Part shown: piece after piece, positions 5,265-6,359 of the stretch
Layout of the letters: each line of letters starts with the position of its first letter
Position numbering within the stretch: the first letter of the stretch is position 1
Source of the DNA: Staphylococcaceae bacterium UBA6286
Lineage (GTDB): Bacteria; Bacillota; Bacilli; Staphylococcales; Staphylococcaceae
Direction: 5' to 3'
Assembly (NCBI GenBank): GCA_002438305.1
Contig: DJUI01000088.1
Location: forward strand, 828-7,186
DNA length: 6,359 nucleotides
Position numbers and translations under genes: made by a program
The notes under the pieces: generated by a model
Seen by the model: only the letters and a program-made list of their open reading frames with translations
Told to the model about the DNA's origin: nothing
Databases searched by the model: none

Positions 5265-5804
5265 TCACCATTCAGTCAGGAGTTCTGTATTTTTACGTTC
5301 TTTGATTGGTGCTGAGCCATCCGCATCTGTCAAATAGATTAAACTATAAATCATTTCATCCGCTGCTATGCTGAGAGCATTATTAAAGCCCGGCACTGTC
5401 AATACACCAGGTGTTTTAATACAGCTGCCTATTCCTGATTCATGGAATAATAAGGAGAGGTTCTGAATATAAGCACCAACAGCCAGTACATCTTCAAGAA
5501 ACTGTTTCTGTCTTCGGTCATATTTACCGACAACAATGAGTACACCACTTAACTGACTAAGCGTTTCAATATGCTTCTCTTTCTTGTCAGAATCGTTCTT
5601 AAATGCATGATCGGCGAACAACGCTGCAAATTCAGCAAGCCGATTTTTCTTAATCCAGATGACACGCCACGGTTCACGCATGCCATGGTTAGGTGCATAA
5701 CTTGCCAGCTGTATCATCTCTTTAATAATTGAGTCATCTGCCGTTGTATGATGATTATATGTCTTACAGCTTCTTCGTTCAACAATCGCTTTTTGTAATT
5801 CCAC
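5265..5804 (-). CDS. Nitroreductase-family flavoprotein (NtrA-like, probably Fur-regulated)
   Basis: This is a 179-residue FMN-dependent nitroreductase-fold protein, expected to be a cytoplasmic dimer using NAD(P)H. It begins MELQKAIVERRSCKTY, where Arg-Arg-Ser contacts FMN in the family. 'ASYAPNHGMREPWRVIWIKK' (YdjA-like) and 'GAYIQNLSLLFHESGIGSCIKTPG' follow. The start is GTG (5802-5804), with AGAGGGG (5812-5818) 7 nt upstream. An open frame reaching back to a TTG at 5840 is rejected, because it would run through the hairpin and begin before the predicted transcript start. In S. aureus a nitroreductase, NtrA, is iron-regulated and helps release iron from staphyloferrin A. The Fur box here and the neighbourhood make an orthologue plausible, but the substrate cannot be read from sequence. 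It ends at the shared bidirectional terminator. Confidence 0.88.
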   Translation of the reverse strand: MELQKAIVERRSCKTYNHHTTADDSIIKEMIQLASYAPNHGMREPWRVIWIKKNRLAEFAALFADHAFKNDSDKKEKHIETLSQLSGVLIVVGKYDRRQKQFLEDVLAVGAYIQNLSLLFHESGIGSCIKTPGVLTVPGFNNALSIAADEMIYSLIYLTDADGSAPIKERKNTELLTEW

Positions 5805-5806
5805 AG

Positions 5807-5854
5807 AAAAACCCCTCTTATAATTGATAACTATTATCAATTATAAGAGGGGTT
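5807..5854 (-). terminator. aroD terminator hairpin overlapping the nitroreductase control region
   Basis: Bases 5810-5830 and 5834-5854 are perfect 21-bp inverted arms with a 3-nt loop. On the minus strand the 3' arm ends in GGGG followed by TTTTT (5807-5811), so a transcript coming from aroD would form a strong intrinsic terminator. The same DNA contains the nitroreductase -10, Fur box and Shine-Dalgarno. Confidence 0.85.
5825..5839. promoter_or_regulatory. Fur box at the nitroreductase transcription start
   Basis: The plus strand reads TGATAACTATTATCA, matching 13 of the 14 defined positions of the 7-1-7 Fur box TGATAATnATTATCA used in Bacillus and Staphylococcus. It directly abuts the -10 (5840-5845) and covers the predicted start near 5831-5832, an ideal repressor position. 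The expected effect is repression with iron and expression when iron is scarce. Confidence 0.75.
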
Positions 5855-5868
5855 CAATAAAATGTAAA
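5840..5868 (-). promoter_or_regulatory. Nitroreductase promoter
   Basis: The minus strand has TTTACA (5863-5868, 5 of 6) and a perfect TATAAT (5840-5845) with a 17-bp spacer. The -35 lies 3 bp from the aroD stop codon (5872-5874). The predicted start is A or G at 5832/5831, giving a leader of about 27 nt. Confidence 0.85.
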
Positions 5869-5871
5869 TCT

Positions 5872-6359
5872 TTATTGATAAATTTCCATCAAAGACTTAA
5901 GTTGTTTCACATGCAGCTGCCCTGGTGCTGCCTCTTTACCGATATGGCCATACGTCAGACTAGAGCCAAAAACACCGCCTGCTAGACGACTCAGTTTCCC
6001 TTGTTCTCCCATTGCTATACCGACGATATGATTATCGCAGTCCTGCTTTGTTTCATAGACTGCAAGCAGCAGCTTTAATACATCACGACCATCTTCAGGC
6101 ATCACAGCAAGTTTGCTGTAATCAGCTCCCAGCTTCTGCATGCGGGCATAGTTCGCCTTCAATTCTTTAATATCCGGCGTATGCTCAAATTCATGATGGG
6201 AAATCAACACTTCTACATCGTGGTTTCGTGCTTCGTTAATTAATTCATCCATCAAATCTTCATATAACAGAAGCTCAATATCAATAATATCAATGGCGTC
6301 AGCTGACAAAACTTCATTTACAAGTTCGAAGTATGCATTAGGTTCTTTGTCACCGTTAC
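5872..6359 (-). CDS. aroD: AroD, type I 3-dehydroquinate dehydratase (3' part, start outside the window)
   Basis: This enzyme converts 3-dehydroquinate to 3-dehydroshikimate in the shikimate pathway to aromatic amino acids, through a Schiff base on a lysine. About 162 C-terminal codons are visible, and the frame stays open to the window edge. The TTG at 6309 is internal, since the coding sequence continues upstream as 'NGDKEPNAYFELVNEV'. Catalytic features are the His of 'ISHHEFEHTP' (second His, codon 6193-6195), the Schiff-base Lys of 'KLAVMP' (codon 6112-6114) and the substrate-binding Arg in 'GIAMGEQGKLSRLAGGVFGSSLTYG' (codon 5986-5988). The family has roughly 240 residues, so about 75 are missing on the right. 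The stop is followed within 20 bp by the hairpin that ends its transcript. Confidence 0.95.
   Translation of the reverse strand, partial: NGDKEPNAYFELVNEVLSADAIDIIDIELLLYEDLMDELINEARNHDVEVLISHHEFEHTPDIKELKANYARMQKLGADYSKLAVMPEDGRDVLKLLLAVYETKQDCDNHIVGIAMGEQGKLSRLAGGVFGSSLTYGHIGKEAAPGQLHVKQLKSLMEIYQ

Noticed and set aside
5805..5840. 12-codon N-terminal extension of the nitroreductase from a TTG
   Set aside because: It would be coded by the terminator hairpin, begins before the predicted transcript start, and lacks a ribosome binding site.
1..6359. Mobile elements, CRISPR repeats, tRNA or rRNA genes
   Set aside because: I looked for transposase-like proteins, terminal repeats, regularly spaced repeats and tRNA arms and saw none. 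The genes are all housekeeping types.

Overview
The window looks like a chromosomal core region of a low-GC Gram-positive coccus of the Staphylococcaceae (Staphylococcus, Mammaliicoccus or Macrococcus type). The basis is the protein sequences, the strong AGGAGG-type ribosome binding sites, and a gene order that, as I remember it, matches S. aureus (suf - metNIQ - thioredoxin-like - toprim - gcvH - arsC-like - thioredoxin-like - nitroreductase - aroD) and the yusA-yusI region of Bacillus subtilis. No database search was possible. I see no mobile element, CRISPR array, tRNA or rRNA.

Layout. All genes are on the minus strand except one. At the left edge is the 5' end of sufC, first gene of the Fe-S assembly operon, with its promoter. 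The methionine uptake operon metN-metI-metQ reads right to left at 3035..465. It has its own promoter, a SAM-I (S-box) riboswitch and a leader terminator, and it ends in a 48-bp perfect palindrome. Upstream of it are an overlapping pair, a toprim-domain protein and a thioredoxin-like CGTC protein (3898..3250). Before those come gcvH, the lipoyl carrier of glycine cleavage, and a YusI-type ArsC/Spx-fold protein. The only plus-strand gene is a small WCPDC thioredoxin-like protein (4899..5222), divergent from the arsC-like gene. It converges on a nitroreductase (5804..5265), and the two share a bidirectional terminator. The right edge holds the 3' part of aroD (type I 3-dehydroquinate dehydratase).

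How the parts fit. The theme is sulfur and redox housekeeping: methionine import under SAM control, Fe-S assembly, glycine cleavage carrier, three small CxxC proteins and a flavin nitroreductase.

The most unusual piece of DNA is the aroD/nitroreductase junction. One 45-bp stretch with 21-bp perfect arms carries the aroD terminator hairpin, the nitroreductase -10, a near-consensus Fur box, the predicted transcription start and the Shine-Dalgarno. A PerR-box-like sequence also sits in the sufC promoter spacer. No wholly new multi-gene system is evident; the novelty here is in compact regulatory architecture. Several genes start with GTG or TTG, so starts were chosen from ribosome binding site spacing.
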